Below are positions 1-7,039 of a stretch of 35,260 bases of DNA, piece after piece. The notes under the pieces were generated by a model. That model made no database searches. It had not been told where the DNA came from and worked only from the letters and a program-made list of their open reading frames with translations. Where the stretch lies: positions 1-35,260 of the forward strand of contig JAAFHX010000019.1 of the NCBI GenBank assembly GCA_013297695.1. The letters run 5' to 3'. The translations under genes were made by a program, and so were the position numbers. This DNA comes from Rhodobacterales bacterium. GTDB taxonomy: Bacteria; Pseudomonadota; Alphaproteobacteria; Rhodobacterales; Rhodobacteraceae. How positions within the stretch are numbered: position 1 is the first letter of the stretch; every line of letters begins with the position of its first letter.

Positions 1-733
1 GACCGTTGATCGTGCATTCGATCTGCCGCGCCCCGGCCTCGACCGCCGCCAGCGCGTTGGCCGTCGCCATGCCAAGATCGTTGTGGCAATGCGTGGCAAA
101 GATGATGCTGTCCGCGCCCGGAACCCTGTCCCGCAGCATGCGGATCAGGTCCGAGCTTTCGCGCGGCGCAGTATAGCCCACGGTATCGGGGATGTTGATC
201 GTGGTGGCCCCGGCCCTGATGGCAATCTCCACCACCCGGCACAGATAGTCATGTTCCGTCCGCGTCGCGTCCATCGGCGACCACTGCACATTGTCGCACA
301 GGTTGCGCGCATGGGTCACGGTGTCATGGATGCGCTCGGCCATCTGGTCCATGTCCAGATTGGGGATCGCGCGGTGCAGCGGCGAGGTGCCGATAAAGGT
401 GTGGATGCGCGGGTGCTTCGCGTGGCGCACGGCTTCCCAGCAGCGGTCGATGTCCTTGGTATTGGCCCGCGCCAGCCCGCAGATCACGGCGTTTTGGGAT
501 TGCCGTGCGATGGCCGACACGGCCTCGAAATCGCCTTCCGAGGCGATGGGAAAGCCCGCCTCGATGATGTCCACCCCCATCTCGTCCAGCAGCGCGGCAA
601 TCTCCAGCTTTTCCGAATGGGTCATGGTCGCGCCGGGGCTTTGTTCGCCGTCGCGCAGGGTGGTGTCGAAAATCAGGACGCGGTCTTGCGTCGATTGCGC
701 ATGCGCGCGGGCCTGCTTGCTCGTCTCGGTCAT
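1..733 (-). CDS. leuA: 2-isopropylmalate synthase, N-terminal part (runs off left edge)
   Basis: First committed step of leucine synthesis: condenses acetyl-CoA with 2-oxoisovalerate to 2-isopropylmalate in the cytoplasm. About 244 N-terminal residues are present of a protein usually near 520. The TIM-barrel signature [13 protein letters not shown] lies at residues 22-34, and the metal-binding HCHNDLG at 215-221, with Asp23, His215 and His217 as expected ligands. The frame remains open to the window edge, so the regulatory LeuA dimer domain is not seen. The ATG at 733 is preceded by GGAG at 741-744. A leucine-rich leader ORF and complementary RNA segments lie just upstream, which suggests control by leucine supply. 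The family assignment is secure. Confidence 0.97.
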   Translation of the reverse strand, partial: MTETSKQARAHAQSTQDRVLIFDTTLRDGEQSPGATMTHSEKLEIAALLDEMGVDIIEAGFPIASEGDFEAVSAIARQSQNAVICGLARANTKDIDRCWEAVRHAKHPRIHTFIGTSPLHRAIPNLDMDQMAERIHDTVTHARNLCDNVQWSPMDATRTEHDYLCRVVEIAIRAGATTINIPDTVGYTAPRESSDLIRMLRDRVPGADSIIFATHCHNDLGMATANALAAVEAGARQIECTING

Positions 734-740
734 GGTCGGT

Positions 741-909
741 CTCCGGGGTTCCTTGGCTTCTTCGTCCGGGCGCTGGTCACCTCCGAGCGGTCGCACCCGA
801 GGGCACGCTCAGAGGCGGCTCAGAAGAAGCAGGACAGGCAGGCGCAGGGCGGCGATTGCCCCCAAGGTGTCGGCATATGTGCGGACCTGTACCATGAGGC
901 AGAACTATA
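741..909 (-). promoter_or_regulatory. leuA leader region: -10 box, leader ORF and alternative pairing segments
   Basis: A TATAGT box is at 904-909; no good -35 is visible. In the RNA, CCTCTGAGCG (806-815, the last codons of the leader) can pair with CGCTCGGAGG (780-789) over 10 bp with one G-U. Separately, GCTTCTTC (823-830), inside the run of Leu codons, is perfectly complementary to GAAGAAGC (756-763), 12 nt before the leuA Shine-Dalgarno. A ribosome paused on Leu codons would prevent the outer helix and alter the inner one. No U-run terminator follows either helix, so control could act on leuA translation or through Rho rather than by intrinsic termination. Confidence 0.55.
809..895 (-). 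CDS. leuL: leu leader peptide (28 residues, leucine-rich)
   Basis: A 28-codon ORF ending 75 nt before leuA. It encodes a peptide whose second half is leucine-rich: LRLPVLLLLSRL, then TGA. Eight of its 28 codons are Leu, including a run of four (CTG CTT CTT CTG). An in-frame TAG lies three codons upstream of the ATG, so this is the only possible ATG start for the frame. No Shine-Dalgarno sequence precedes it. The TATAGT box 8 nt upstream suggests transcription begins at or within about 2 nt of the ATG, giving a leaderless or nearly leaderless transcript. Leader peptides rich in the regulated amino acid are the hallmark of ribosome-mediated attenuation in front of leuA in proteobacteria. The peptide itself probably has no function other than being translated. 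Confidence 0.72.
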   Translation of the reverse strand: MVQVRTYADTLGAIAALRLPVLLLLSRL

Positions 910-940
910 CGGGTCTGCGCCGCGAAGAAAAGCCCGAAAA

Positions 941-2005
941 TCAGACCAGGGCGATCAGGTGGTTGTCCCAGGCGCGCGGGCCCGAGGACAGGGGCCGCAG
1001 CCTGTTGTCGCCAAGTTCGGCCACGACGCCGGTGCCGTCGGTCACAATGAAGCCCTGACTGCCGGGGGCGATCCCGCTGACATCGGCGCGCGCGAGGCTG
1101 AACGCGGCGGTGCCATCCGCCCCGAACACCTGCACGCGCCCCCCCTTGGGCGAGGTCAGGCCCACCTGCCGCCCATCCCCCGAAAAGGCGATGGAGGCGG
1201 CATAGCCCCGCATGGCCAGCGCCTCGCGTTCCAATGGGGGGCACAGGCGCGGCGACTGGCCCGGCTGCCACAGGCCCAACAGGGGCACTGCCTCGGCCGG
1301 GTCTCCTTCCCATTGCATCGCAAAGGCAATCGTCCCGTCCGGCGCAAGGGCAAGGTGCCGGATGGAGTTCGGCCACATCTCGGCTGACAGTTCCATCTGA
1401 TCGTCCACGCGGCCTTCGGCGGTCAGGATCGTCAGGTTGGGGCGCATGCTGCCCAGGTTCAGCTTGGTCCGGTCGGTCGGGTCGGTCGCAATGCCGCCGT
1501 TCGCCACAGCAAGCCGCCCGTCGGCCAGCCGCTTGAGGTCATGCGGCCCGATCCCGCCCGAAGCCCATTCCCCGGTCCGGGCATAATCCGTCGTGTCCCA
1601 CAGGCCGATCCGGCCCTCGCTTGATTCTGCCACCACTTCCGAGGTGTACAGTCGCGTCCCGTCGGCGGAAAAAGCCCCATGCCCGTTGAACTGCCGCCCG
1701 GCGGGCGGGGTCAGCCGGGCCAGCACGTCGCCCGAGGCGCAGCCGATCACCAGCGCGAAAGTCCCCGGGCGTCGGGCAAAGGCTACCGCCTCGGCCCGCG
1801 TCGGATGGGCTGCCGCCGCATGGCCCCGGGCGGGCAGCGGCAGGGAAAACACCGTCTCGCCCTGCGCCGACAGGCCGAACAGGGCGTGGCTGCCATCCGG
1901 CAACTGTGCTGCGGCCAGATAGGCCGGACGGCCTGCCTCGGCCCAGACCGGGCGGGGCAGGGCAAGGGCGGCAAGCCCGGCCAACAGGGTGCGGCGTGTC
2001 GTCAT
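941..2005 (-). CDS. DUF1513 domain protein, Tat-exported, iron cluster
   Basis: 354 residues, the usual length of the DUF1513 family, whose members accompany imelysins and di-haem oxidoreductases in iron-uptake clusters; the biochemical role is unknown. The N-terminus MTTRRTLLAG followed by a hydrophobic stretch and PVWAEA is a twin-arginine signal peptide, so the protein is probably folded before export to the periplasm. The body has repeated short beta-strand-like segments (GHGAFSADGTRLYTSE, FSGDGRQVGLTSPKGG), consistent with a beta-propeller (inference). The ATG at 2005 is chosen over the in-frame ATG at 2017 because GGAG is properly spaced before it and the Tat motif begins there. It starts 1 nt after the imelysin stop, so it is the last gene of the operon. 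Confidence 0.88.
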   Translation of the reverse strand: MTTRRTLLAGLAALALPRPVWAEAGRPAYLAAAQLPDGSHALFGLSAQGETVFSLPLPARGHAAAAHPTRAEAVAFARRPGTFALVIGCASGDVLARLTPPAGRQFNGHGAFSADGTRLYTSEVVAESSEGRIGLWDTTDYARTGEWASGGIGPHDLKRLADGRLAVANGGIATDPTDRTKLNLGSMRPNLTILTAEGRVDDQMELSAEMWPNSIRHLALAPDGTIAFAMQWEGDPAEAVPLLGLWQPGQSPRLCPPLEREALAMRGYAASIAFSGDGRQVGLTSPKGGRVQVFGADGTAAFSLARADVSGIAPGSQGFIVTDGTGVVAELGDNRLRPLSSGPRAWDNHLIALV

Positions 2006-2006
2006 G

Positions 2007-2981
2007 TCAGTCTCCATCCGCAGCGTTGAAACCCGCATCGACGCCAAGCGTGCCGCCAACCTCGGCCAGGGCCGCCACGCGGATCGCATCCACCGCCTGT
2101 TGCAGGATTTCCACCTGCAGCCGGCCTGCCGGGTCGGCCACGCCCGCGAACACCGGGTCATCCAGCCCTGCGGCGAGTGCAAGCGCCCGGTCAAAGGCGG
2201 CCTGGGTGGAAGGGCTGTCCGGCACCAGCGCCACCGCCAGTCCGCGCAGCGCGGTCAGGCTGAGTGTCACGTTCCGCAGCGACCGGCCAGAGGCAATGGC
2301 TTCGGCACGTTCCGGCCTTGGTCGGTCAAAGGTGCCAAGCGGACGGCCAAGGCGGCTGTCGAAGGTGAACTCCAGCCCCGTCATCAGCGCGGTGAACAGG
2401 GCCTGCCGCGCCTCGGCCGGGGACAGGTAGCGGGCGTTCCCCGGTTCCCCCGCCGTCAGCAGTTCGTCGGCAAAGCCGTCCCGCCAGCCCGCATCGGCCA
2501 GCGCCGCCATTGCCGCAAGATCGGCCGCAACCGCCCGCGTCAGGGTGCAGTGAAACGCGTCCTGCGGTTCGGTGTACAGAAGGCGTTCCAGCGTGAAGAG
2601 CCCGCGCACCGCGACCGACTGCTGCGCAAAGGCGTCCGGGGTCAGGGCCGCCGGATCGCCGGTGGCGACCAGCGTCTTCAGCGCCTTTTGCCCCAGTCCC
2701 TTGGGGTCGGGCCAGAAGGCGATGGCCAATGTCAGCCCCTGATCCTCCAGCGGACCAGGCGTCAGGTGCGACACGCCGAGCCAGGCGTCGAACGCCGCCT
2801 GATAGGCAGGCTGCACCGCCTGTGCCGCACAGTCTGCCTGCGCGGCGGCATCAAGCGCGGCGGTTGCCGTGGCAAAGGCGGCAAAGCCAGGCAGGGCATG
2901 GTCCGTCACCGCCTGCGGCACATCCGCGACGGCCGGCAGGCCAAGGGCCGAAAGCACAAGGGCAAGAAGGGATGTGCGCAT
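2007..2981 (-). CDS. Imelysin-family periplasmic protein (variant motif)
   Basis: 324 residues. A Sec signal peptide (MRTSLLALVLSALGLPAVA) is followed by an all-helical imelysin-type body. Imelysins (Pfam peptidase M75, though proteolysis is not established) are periplasmic or outer-membrane iron-uptake proteins with a GxHxxE motif. Here the corresponding site appears to read GLFTLE (127-132), so the His is replaced by Phe while Gly and Glu are kept. Its ATG overlaps the stop of the upstream di-haem gene (TGATG), which indicates translational coupling. DUF1513 follows 1 nt later. This DHOR - imelysin - DUF1513 order is a recurrent module in Rhodobacteraceae. The family call is firm; the metal ligand status is inferred. 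Confidence 0.87.
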   Translation of the reverse strand: MRTSLLALVLSALGLPAVADVPQAVTDHALPGFAAFATATAALDAAAQADCAAQAVQPAYQAAFDAWLGVSHLTPGPLEDQGLTLAIAFWPDPKGLGQKALKTLVATGDPAALTPDAFAQQSVAVRGLFTLERLLYTEPQDAFHCTLTRAVAADLAAMAALADAGWRDGFADELLTAGEPGNARYLSPAEARQALFTALMTGLEFTFDSRLGRPLGTFDRPRPERAEAIASGRSLRNVTLSLTALRGLAVALVPDSPSTQAAFDRALALAAGLDDPVFAGVADPAGRLQVEILQQAVDAIRVAALAEVGGTLGVDAGFNAADGD

Positions 2982-4489
2982 CACAGGCTCTCCAGAAAGT
3001 CCAGCAGCGCCGCCCGGTCGGGGGCGGGCAAGGAAATCACGGCATCGCGCGCCGCCTGCGCCTCGCCGCCGTGCCACAGCACAGCCTCAAGCAGGCTGCG
3101 CGCCCGCCCGTCGTGCAGGAAGCTGGCCGTGCCGGTCACCTGTTCGGTCAGCCCGATGCCCCACAGGGGGGCCGTGCGCCATTCGCTGCCGGTCGCCCGT
3201 GCCTCGGGACGGTTGTCGGCCAGCCCCGGCCCCATGTCGTGCAGCAGAAGGTCGCTGTAGGGCCAGATGAGCTGAAAGCTTTGCTCCGGCCGGTCGGTCA
3301 GACGGGCTGTCACGAATTTCGGGGTGTGACAGGCCGTGCAGCCGATGTCGTAGAACACCTGCTTGCCGTGCAGCACCTGCGGGTCGGCCATGTCGCGCCG
3401 GTCCGGCACGGCAAGGTTGCGGGAATAGAAGGTCACCAGATCAAGGCTTTCGCCGTCAACCTCCAGCCCGTCGCGGATGCCGGGGTCCTGCCCGTCGGGG
3501 GCATTCCGGCAGTCGGTCTGGGCCGGGGTGCAGTCGCCCCAGGGGTCCGGGTGCAGGGCATTGGACAACCCCATGTCGCCCGCGAAGGCCCCGGCCGATT
3601 GCTCGCGGATCGTCGCCGCCCCTGCCTTCAGGCCAAAGCGACCCAGCATCGGGCGGTCGAAGTCCGGGGACCAGACAATGTTCGCGCGGCCCGAAATCCC
3701 GTCGCCATCGGCATCGTCCTCGTCCACGCCCGCCAGGATATCGGCCGCCGGAACAGCCTCCAGCAGCCCCAGCCCGATCATCTGCGGGGCGACGCGGGGG
3801 CTCAGCATCGCGCCGGAGGCAAGGGGGCCCTGTGCCAGGTCGGCCACCGCATAGGTCGGCGCGCGCAGAGACACGACCGTTCCGTCGGCCAGCGTCACCG
3901 GCTGTTCCGTCCAGGTGATGACCATGCGCCCCTCGGGCGTCAGGCCCGGTGCGGCGAAATCCTGCAACTGCCCGCCATAGACCGGGTCGGGCCGGGTGGC
4001 GAGGTAGCCCTTGATCGCGGGCGCGTCGCCGCCCGGAACCGACAGGCGCAGGAACATCGACACGGCGGGGGCGCCCGGTTCGGCGGGCGGGTGACCGCGC
4101 CCGTCCTTCAGGTGGCAGTTCTGGCAGCCGCGCGCATTGTAAAAGGGTCCCAGCCCGTCCGACGCGCGGGTCGAGGAAGGGGCAGCGACCCACAGCTTGC
4201 GGAATAGCCCGTTGCCCAGCTTGAAGGCGCTTTGCCGGTCAAAGGCCATGTTTCCAGAGGGCTGCGAGAAGGCATCGGCAGTCGGGATAACCCGCACGCT
4301 GGCCGCGCCGCCGGGTTTCGCCTCGAAGGGTTCGGGGGCCGTGAAATCGGTGGTGGGGGCGGTCACGGCGGCGATCCGTGCGGTTTCGTCCGCCGTGCGC
4401 GGCACCACCGACAGGTGCGGGTCGCCCCCCCCGTCCGCCGCCGCCGCAGGCCCGGCCAGGACACAGACCAGCAGAAGGGCAGCCCGCAT
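2981..4489 (-). CDS. Di-haem oxidoreductase (DHOR/DUF1111 family), periplasmic
   Basis: 502 residues with a Sec signal peptide (cleavage near AAAADG, residue 18). Two c-type haem sites are seen: CQNCH at 122-126 and CTACH at 384-388. The family is distantly related to MauG and di-haem cytochrome c peroxidase, and in iron clusters it is thought to carry out a redox step on iron or on a partner protein in the periplasm. The segment DEDDADGDGISGRAN near 257-270 is an acidic, calcium-site-like loop typical of this family. It lies 3 nt after bfr and overlaps the second imelysin, so it belongs to the same transcript. Maturation needs the cytochrome c machinery, which is not in this window. Confidence 0.92.
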   Translation of the reverse strand: MRAALLLVCVLAGPAAAADGGGDPHLSVVPRTADETARIAAVTAPTTDFTAPEPFEAKPGGAASVRVIPTADAFSQPSGNMAFDRQSAFKLGNGLFRKLWVAAPSSTRASDGLGPFYNARGCQNCHLKDGRGHPPAEPGAPAVSMFLRLSVPGGDAPAIKGYLATRPDPVYGGQLQDFAAPGLTPEGRMVITWTEQPVTLADGTVVSLRAPTYAVADLAQGPLASGAMLSPRVAPQMIGLGLLEAVPAADILAGVDEDDADGDGISGRANIVWSPDFDRPMLGRFGLKAGAATIREQSAGAFAGDMGLSNALHPDPWGDCTPAQTDCRNAPDGQDPGIRDGLEVDGESLDLVTFYSRNLAVPDRRDMADPQVLHGKQVFYDIGCTACHTPKFVTARLTDRPEQSFQLIWPYSDLLLHDMGPGLADNRPEARATGSEWRTAPLWGIGLTEQVTGTASFLHDGRARSLLEAVLWHGGEAQAARDAVISLPAPDRAALLDFLESL

Positions 4490-4492
4490 CGG

Positions 4493-4978
4493 CTATTCTG
4501 CCTCGTCGGCGGGCAGGGCGTTCAGCAGGCCATAGCGTTCCTCGCCCAGCTTGTCGAACAGGCCCAACTGGGTTTCCAGAAAGTCGATGTGGCCTTCCTC
4601 GTCCTTCAGAAGCCCCTCGAACAGGGACATCGACACATAGTCGCCCGCCTCGCGGCAGTATTCCCGCGCCTCCTTGTACAGCGTGCGGGCATCGTATTCG
4701 GCGGCCAGATCGCATTCCAGCGTTTCGCGGATTGTCTGGCCGATGCGCAGCGGGTCCAGCTTTTGCAGATTGGGATGGCCTTCCAGAAAGATGATCCGCG
4801 CAATGGCGCGGTCGGCATGGTGCATTTCCTCGATGCTTTCGGCGCGGCTCTTGCGGGCCAGACGGCCAAAGCCCCAATCCTCTTGCAGTCGGTAATGCAG
4901 CCAGTACTGGCTGACGGCGGTCAGCTCTGACCGCACGGCGGCATTGAGATACTCGATAACCTTGGGATCGCCCTTCAT
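4493..4978 (-). CDS. bfr: Bacterioferritin
   Basis: 161 residues, standard length. It stores iron as a ferric mineral in a 24-subunit cytoplasmic shell. All ferroxidase-centre residues are present at the E. coli numbering: Glu18, Glu51, His54, Glu94, Glu127 and His130. The haem ligand Met52 is also kept, so it should bind haem between subunits. Its ATG overlaps the bfd stop (ATGA at 4975-4978), which couples synthesis of storage and release partners. DHOR begins 3 nt after its stop. Storage genes are usually induced by iron and uptake genes repressed by it, so placing bfr inside an uptake operon is notable. Confidence 0.96.
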   Translation of the reverse strand: MKGDPKVIEYLNAAVRSELTAVSQYWLHYRLQEDWGFGRLARKSRAESIEEMHHADRAIARIIFLEGHPNLQKLDPLRIGQTIRETLECDLAAEYDARTLYKEAREYCREAGDYVSMSLFEGLLKDEEGHIDFLETQLGLFDKLGEERYGLLNALPADEAE

Positions 4979-5217
4979 GCTTGCTCCTTGCTTGCAATTC
5001 GCTTCGGTTTCCGCAGGTTGACCGGAACGCCAAGGGTTCCGCAACCGCTCATCGTGTCGAGAAACAGCGGCATGCAGCCGCCGCAATCCGCCCGCTTGCC
5101 AAGCGCGCGGTAAATCTTTCCGGGCGTGATGATCGTGTCGGGGTCTGCTGCGCGCATCCAGTCCACTGCCGCGCGGATGTCGCGATCCGAAATTCCCATG
5201 CAATGGCAGACCATCAT
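4975..5217 (-). CDS. bfd: Bacterioferritin-associated ferredoxin
   Basis: 80 residues. A BFD-like [2Fe-2S] protein with Cys4, Cys6, Cys45 and Cys48 (CHC near the N-terminus and CGGC later) as cluster ligands. It binds bacterioferritin and passes electrons to its haem, so that stored ferric iron is reduced and released. The start follows the irpA stop by 12 nt and has GGAGG just upstream. A second Met directly follows the first, so the true start may be one codon later. It overlaps bfr by 4 nt. The tail after residue 60 (basic, [11 protein letters not shown]) is longer than in the E. coli 64-residue protein. Confidence 0.93.
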   Translation of the reverse strand: MMVCHCMGISDRDIRAAVDWMRAADPDTIITPGKIYRALGKRADCGGCMPLFLDTMSGCGTLGVPVNLRKPKRIASKEQA

Positions 5218-5229
5218 CGCCGAACCCTC

Positions 5230-6543
5230 CTACTGGAACACGGCACCGGGCGCATCCAGGCTGTCGGACCCTTCGACCGACACGTCCCGCAGCCCAAGCG
5301 TCGTGACCACCCGCTGGATCGAGGCCGTCTGTGTCACCAGCGCCGCGATGGCCGTCGTCAGCAGCGCCTCGCCTTCGGCATTTCCGGGGGCCAGCATCTG
5401 GTCATAGGCCATGCCGCCTTCGGCCCGTGCCTTGATCGCGCCCAAGGCCGCGACCGAGGCGTCAAGCTCGGCGGCCAGCGTGGCGGCAAGCGCGGGATCG
5501 GCCGCCGTGACCAGATCGGCCAGCGACGGACCCGCGATGACGCTGCCATCGGGCCGGGTGTAGCGGCCCAGATAGACGTTCCGGATACCCACGCCATCGA
5601 AGTAGTGGCTGTTGTGGGTATTGTCGGAAAAGCAGTCCTGCTCTTCTTCGGGGTCGTTCAGCATCAGGCCCAGCTTCATCCGCTCGCCCGCCAGTTCGCC
5701 GTAGGACAGGCTGCCCATGCCGGTCAGCATTGCGCTCAGCCCGGCGGTCGGGTCAGTCGTTACAATCGCGCGCGCTGCCCCTCCCGGGGCCCAGGCGGCG
5801 GCCATCTCGTGCATGTCGGCGGCCAGCAGGTCCGTGGCCGATTGCAGGAAGGCTGCCCGCCGGTCACAGTTTCCGCCCGTGCACCCGGCCCCGGTCACGA
5901 AATCGGTATAGGGCCGGTTGCCTGCCCCCGGCCCGGTGCCGTTCAGGTCCTGCCCCCACAGCAGGAACTCCACCGCATGCCAGCCCGAGGCGACGTTGGT
6001 TTCGATTCCGTCAGCCTCGTGCAGGGTGCCCGAGATCAGCGCAGGCGTGATCGCGGTCGCGTCGATCTCGGTTCCGGCCAGCATGAAGCGGGGGGTGGCG
6101 ATGACGTTCAGGTTCGCAAGGTCATTCTCGCCCGCCGCATAATCGCCTGCGACATAGTCGATCAGCCCTTCGTCCAGCGGCCAGGAATTCACCCGGCCCT
6201 CCCAGTCATCGACAACCGGATTGCCAAAACGGAACACTTCAGTCTGCATGTAGGACACCCGGGCATCGCGCCAGGCCTGCCGCGCGGCGGCCAGCGTTTC
6301 GGGCGAGGGCGTGGTGACAAGCGTTTCGACCGCCTGCTTCAGGGCGGTGGCCCCTGCAGCGGTATCGCCGAAAACCGCCTCGCCGATGGCGGCGTAGGTT
6401 GCCATCACCGCAGCAGGTTCGGCCGCATGGACCGGCAGGGAAGATATCGCCGCGGCGCAGAACAGCCAGGCAAGACGGGATTGCCGCGCCATGCCGGGCA
6501 GGGCGGCCGCGCAGGGCAGGCGGGAAGGGCTGGACAGGGGCAT
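5230..6543 (-). CDS. irpA: Imelysin-family iron-regulated protein (IrpA-like)
   Basis: 437 residues, in the usual range for IrpA-type imelysins. The conserved GxHxxE motif is intact as GWHAVE at 187-192. Other family signatures are [10 protein letters not shown] (121-130) and [15 protein letters not shown] further on. A Sec signal peptide ends near HAAEPA (about residue 40). The ATG at 6543 is chosen because of a GAGCGAGA stretch before it; an in-frame ATG 17 codons later (MARQSR) would give a more conventional signal peptide but lacks a ribosome site. It is predicted to act in the periplasm in iron acquisition. It follows hemP by 52 nt and precedes bfd by 12 nt. The symbol is by similarity and not certain. 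Confidence 0.9.
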   Translation of the reverse strand: MPLSSPSRLPCAAALPGMARQSRLAWLFCAAAISSLPVHAAEPAAVMATYAAIGEAVFGDTAAGATALKQAVETLVTTPSPETLAAARQAWRDARVSYMQTEVFRFGNPVVDDWEGRVNSWPLDEGLIDYVAGDYAAGENDLANLNVIATPRFMLAGTEIDATAITPALISGTLHEADGIETNVASGWHAVEFLLWGQDLNGTGPGAGNRPYTDFVTGAGCTGGNCDRRAAFLQSATDLLAADMHEMAAAWAPGGAARAIVTTDPTAGLSAMLTGMGSLSYGELAGERMKLGLMLNDPEEEQDCFSDNTHNSHYFDGVGIRNVYLGRYTRPDGSVIAGPSLADLVTAADPALAATLAAELDASVAALGAIKARAEGGMAYDQMLAPGNAEGEALLTTAIAALVTQTASIQRVVTTLGLRDVSVEGSDSLDAPGAVFQ

Positions 6544-6572
6544 CTTGGTCTCGCTCTGGCAGAGCCGGGCGG

Positions 6573-6587
6573 GGGGGCCGTGCCCCC
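6573..6587 (-). other. Short GC hairpin between hemP and irpA
   Basis: GGGGGC and GCCCCC arms (6573-6578 and 6582-6587) around a 3-nt loop lie in the 52-nt gap between hemP and irpA. No U-run follows, so it is not a standard terminator. It could reduce read-through or protect the hemP 3' end, giving different levels of HemP and the downstream proteins. This is an inference from position only. Confidence 0.35.
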
Positions 6588-6595
6588 GCGCGGGG

Positions 6596-6766
6596 TCATT
6601 TGGTCAGGATCAGCTTTCCAGACCGCGTGATGCGCAGGCTGTATGTCTGTCCATTGTGGTCGATATGGGCCAGCGCCCCGCCGTCTGTCAGCCGCGTGGC
6701 GTCATGGCGGGGAACCTGGTTTGAGGGGCGTGGCGGCAGATGAGAAAAGTCGACATGCGCGTTCAT
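6596..6766 (-). CDS. hemP: Hemin uptake protein HemP
   Basis: 56 residues. The C-terminus QTYSLRITRSGKLILTK matches the HemP family signature (YxLRxTRxGKLILTK), and the length is typical. HemP is a small cytoplasmic protein linked to heme uptake; in some bacteria it acts as a regulator needed for expression of heme receptor genes. Its ATG overlaps the stop of the 47-residue ORF upstream (ATGA, 6763-6766), so the two are translationally coupled. No heme receptor or hmu transporter lies nearby in this window. Confidence 0.9.
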   Translation of the reverse strand: MNAHVDFSHLPPRPSNQVPRHDATRLTDGGALAHIDHNGQTYSLRITRSGKLILTK

Positions 6767-6906
6767 CTGGCAGCCTCGATCCGGTCCAGCAGCAGGTTCA
6801 GAAGGTCGGTCGTCTGCACGCAGTGCAGCGCCTGCAGCAACAGGTCTGCGACAGGCTCGGCACCCGATGGTGGCGGTACCGGGGGCAGCAGGGGGAAGGG
6901 GGTCAT
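6763..6906 (-). CDS. Small protein of 47 residues upstream of hemP
   Basis: An ORF starting at an ATG with a strong Shine-Dalgarno (GGAGGA, 5 nt before the ATG). It overlaps hemP by 4 nt. The peptide begins with a proline-rich segment (MTPFPLLPPVPPPSG) and continues as a likely amphipathic helix rich in Leu (VADLLLQALHCVQTTDLLNL, then LLDRIEAAR), with one Cys. I do not recognise a family. The ribosome site, the codon usage and the ATGA coupling argue that it is translated. As the first gene after the palindromes at 6973-7013 it should be iron-controlled. It may serve simply to deliver ribosomes to hemP, or it may be a HemP partner. Confidence 0.68.
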   Translation of the reverse strand: MTPFPLLPPVPPPSGAEPVADLLLQALHCVQTTDLLNLLLDRIEAAR

Positions 6907-6972
6907 GCGATCCTCCGCAGGGGGGCGTTGGTCCGGGCTGACCGCAGGGGCTGGCTTGGATGGGGGAAAGGT

Positions 6973-7013
6973 GACTGAAACAGTCTGACTTGTAAAGACT
7001 GATTCTTTCAGTC
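6973..7013 (-). promoter_or_regulatory. Two palindromes upstream of the heme/iron operon, candidate iron operator
   Basis: Two perfect inverted repeats share the half-site GACTG/CAGTC: GACTGAAACAGTC at 6973-6985 and GACTGATTCTTTCAGTC at 6997-7013, with centres 26 bp apart. They lie 67-107 nt before the first ATG of the operon (6906) in an AT-richer island, the expected place for an iron-responsive repressor. Rhodobacterales use Irr, Fur/Mur, IscR and RirA-like regulators; the half-site does not let me choose among them. Convincing -35/-10 hexamers are not seen; TTTACA lies between the two palindromes on the coding strand. Confidence 0.55.
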
Positions 7014-7039
7014 GGCTATAAGCCGCATGGGCGAACGCC

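Noticed and set aside
6439-6492. Alternative irpA start at the internal ATG (MARQSR)
   Set aside because: It would give a neater signal peptide but has no ribosome site; the upstream ATG is kept, with the doubt recorded.
2729-6630. Long plus-strand frames opposite the iron operon
   Set aside because: They are high-GC shadows with Arg/Pro/Gly/His-rich products and no domains, lying over well-recognised minus-strand genes.
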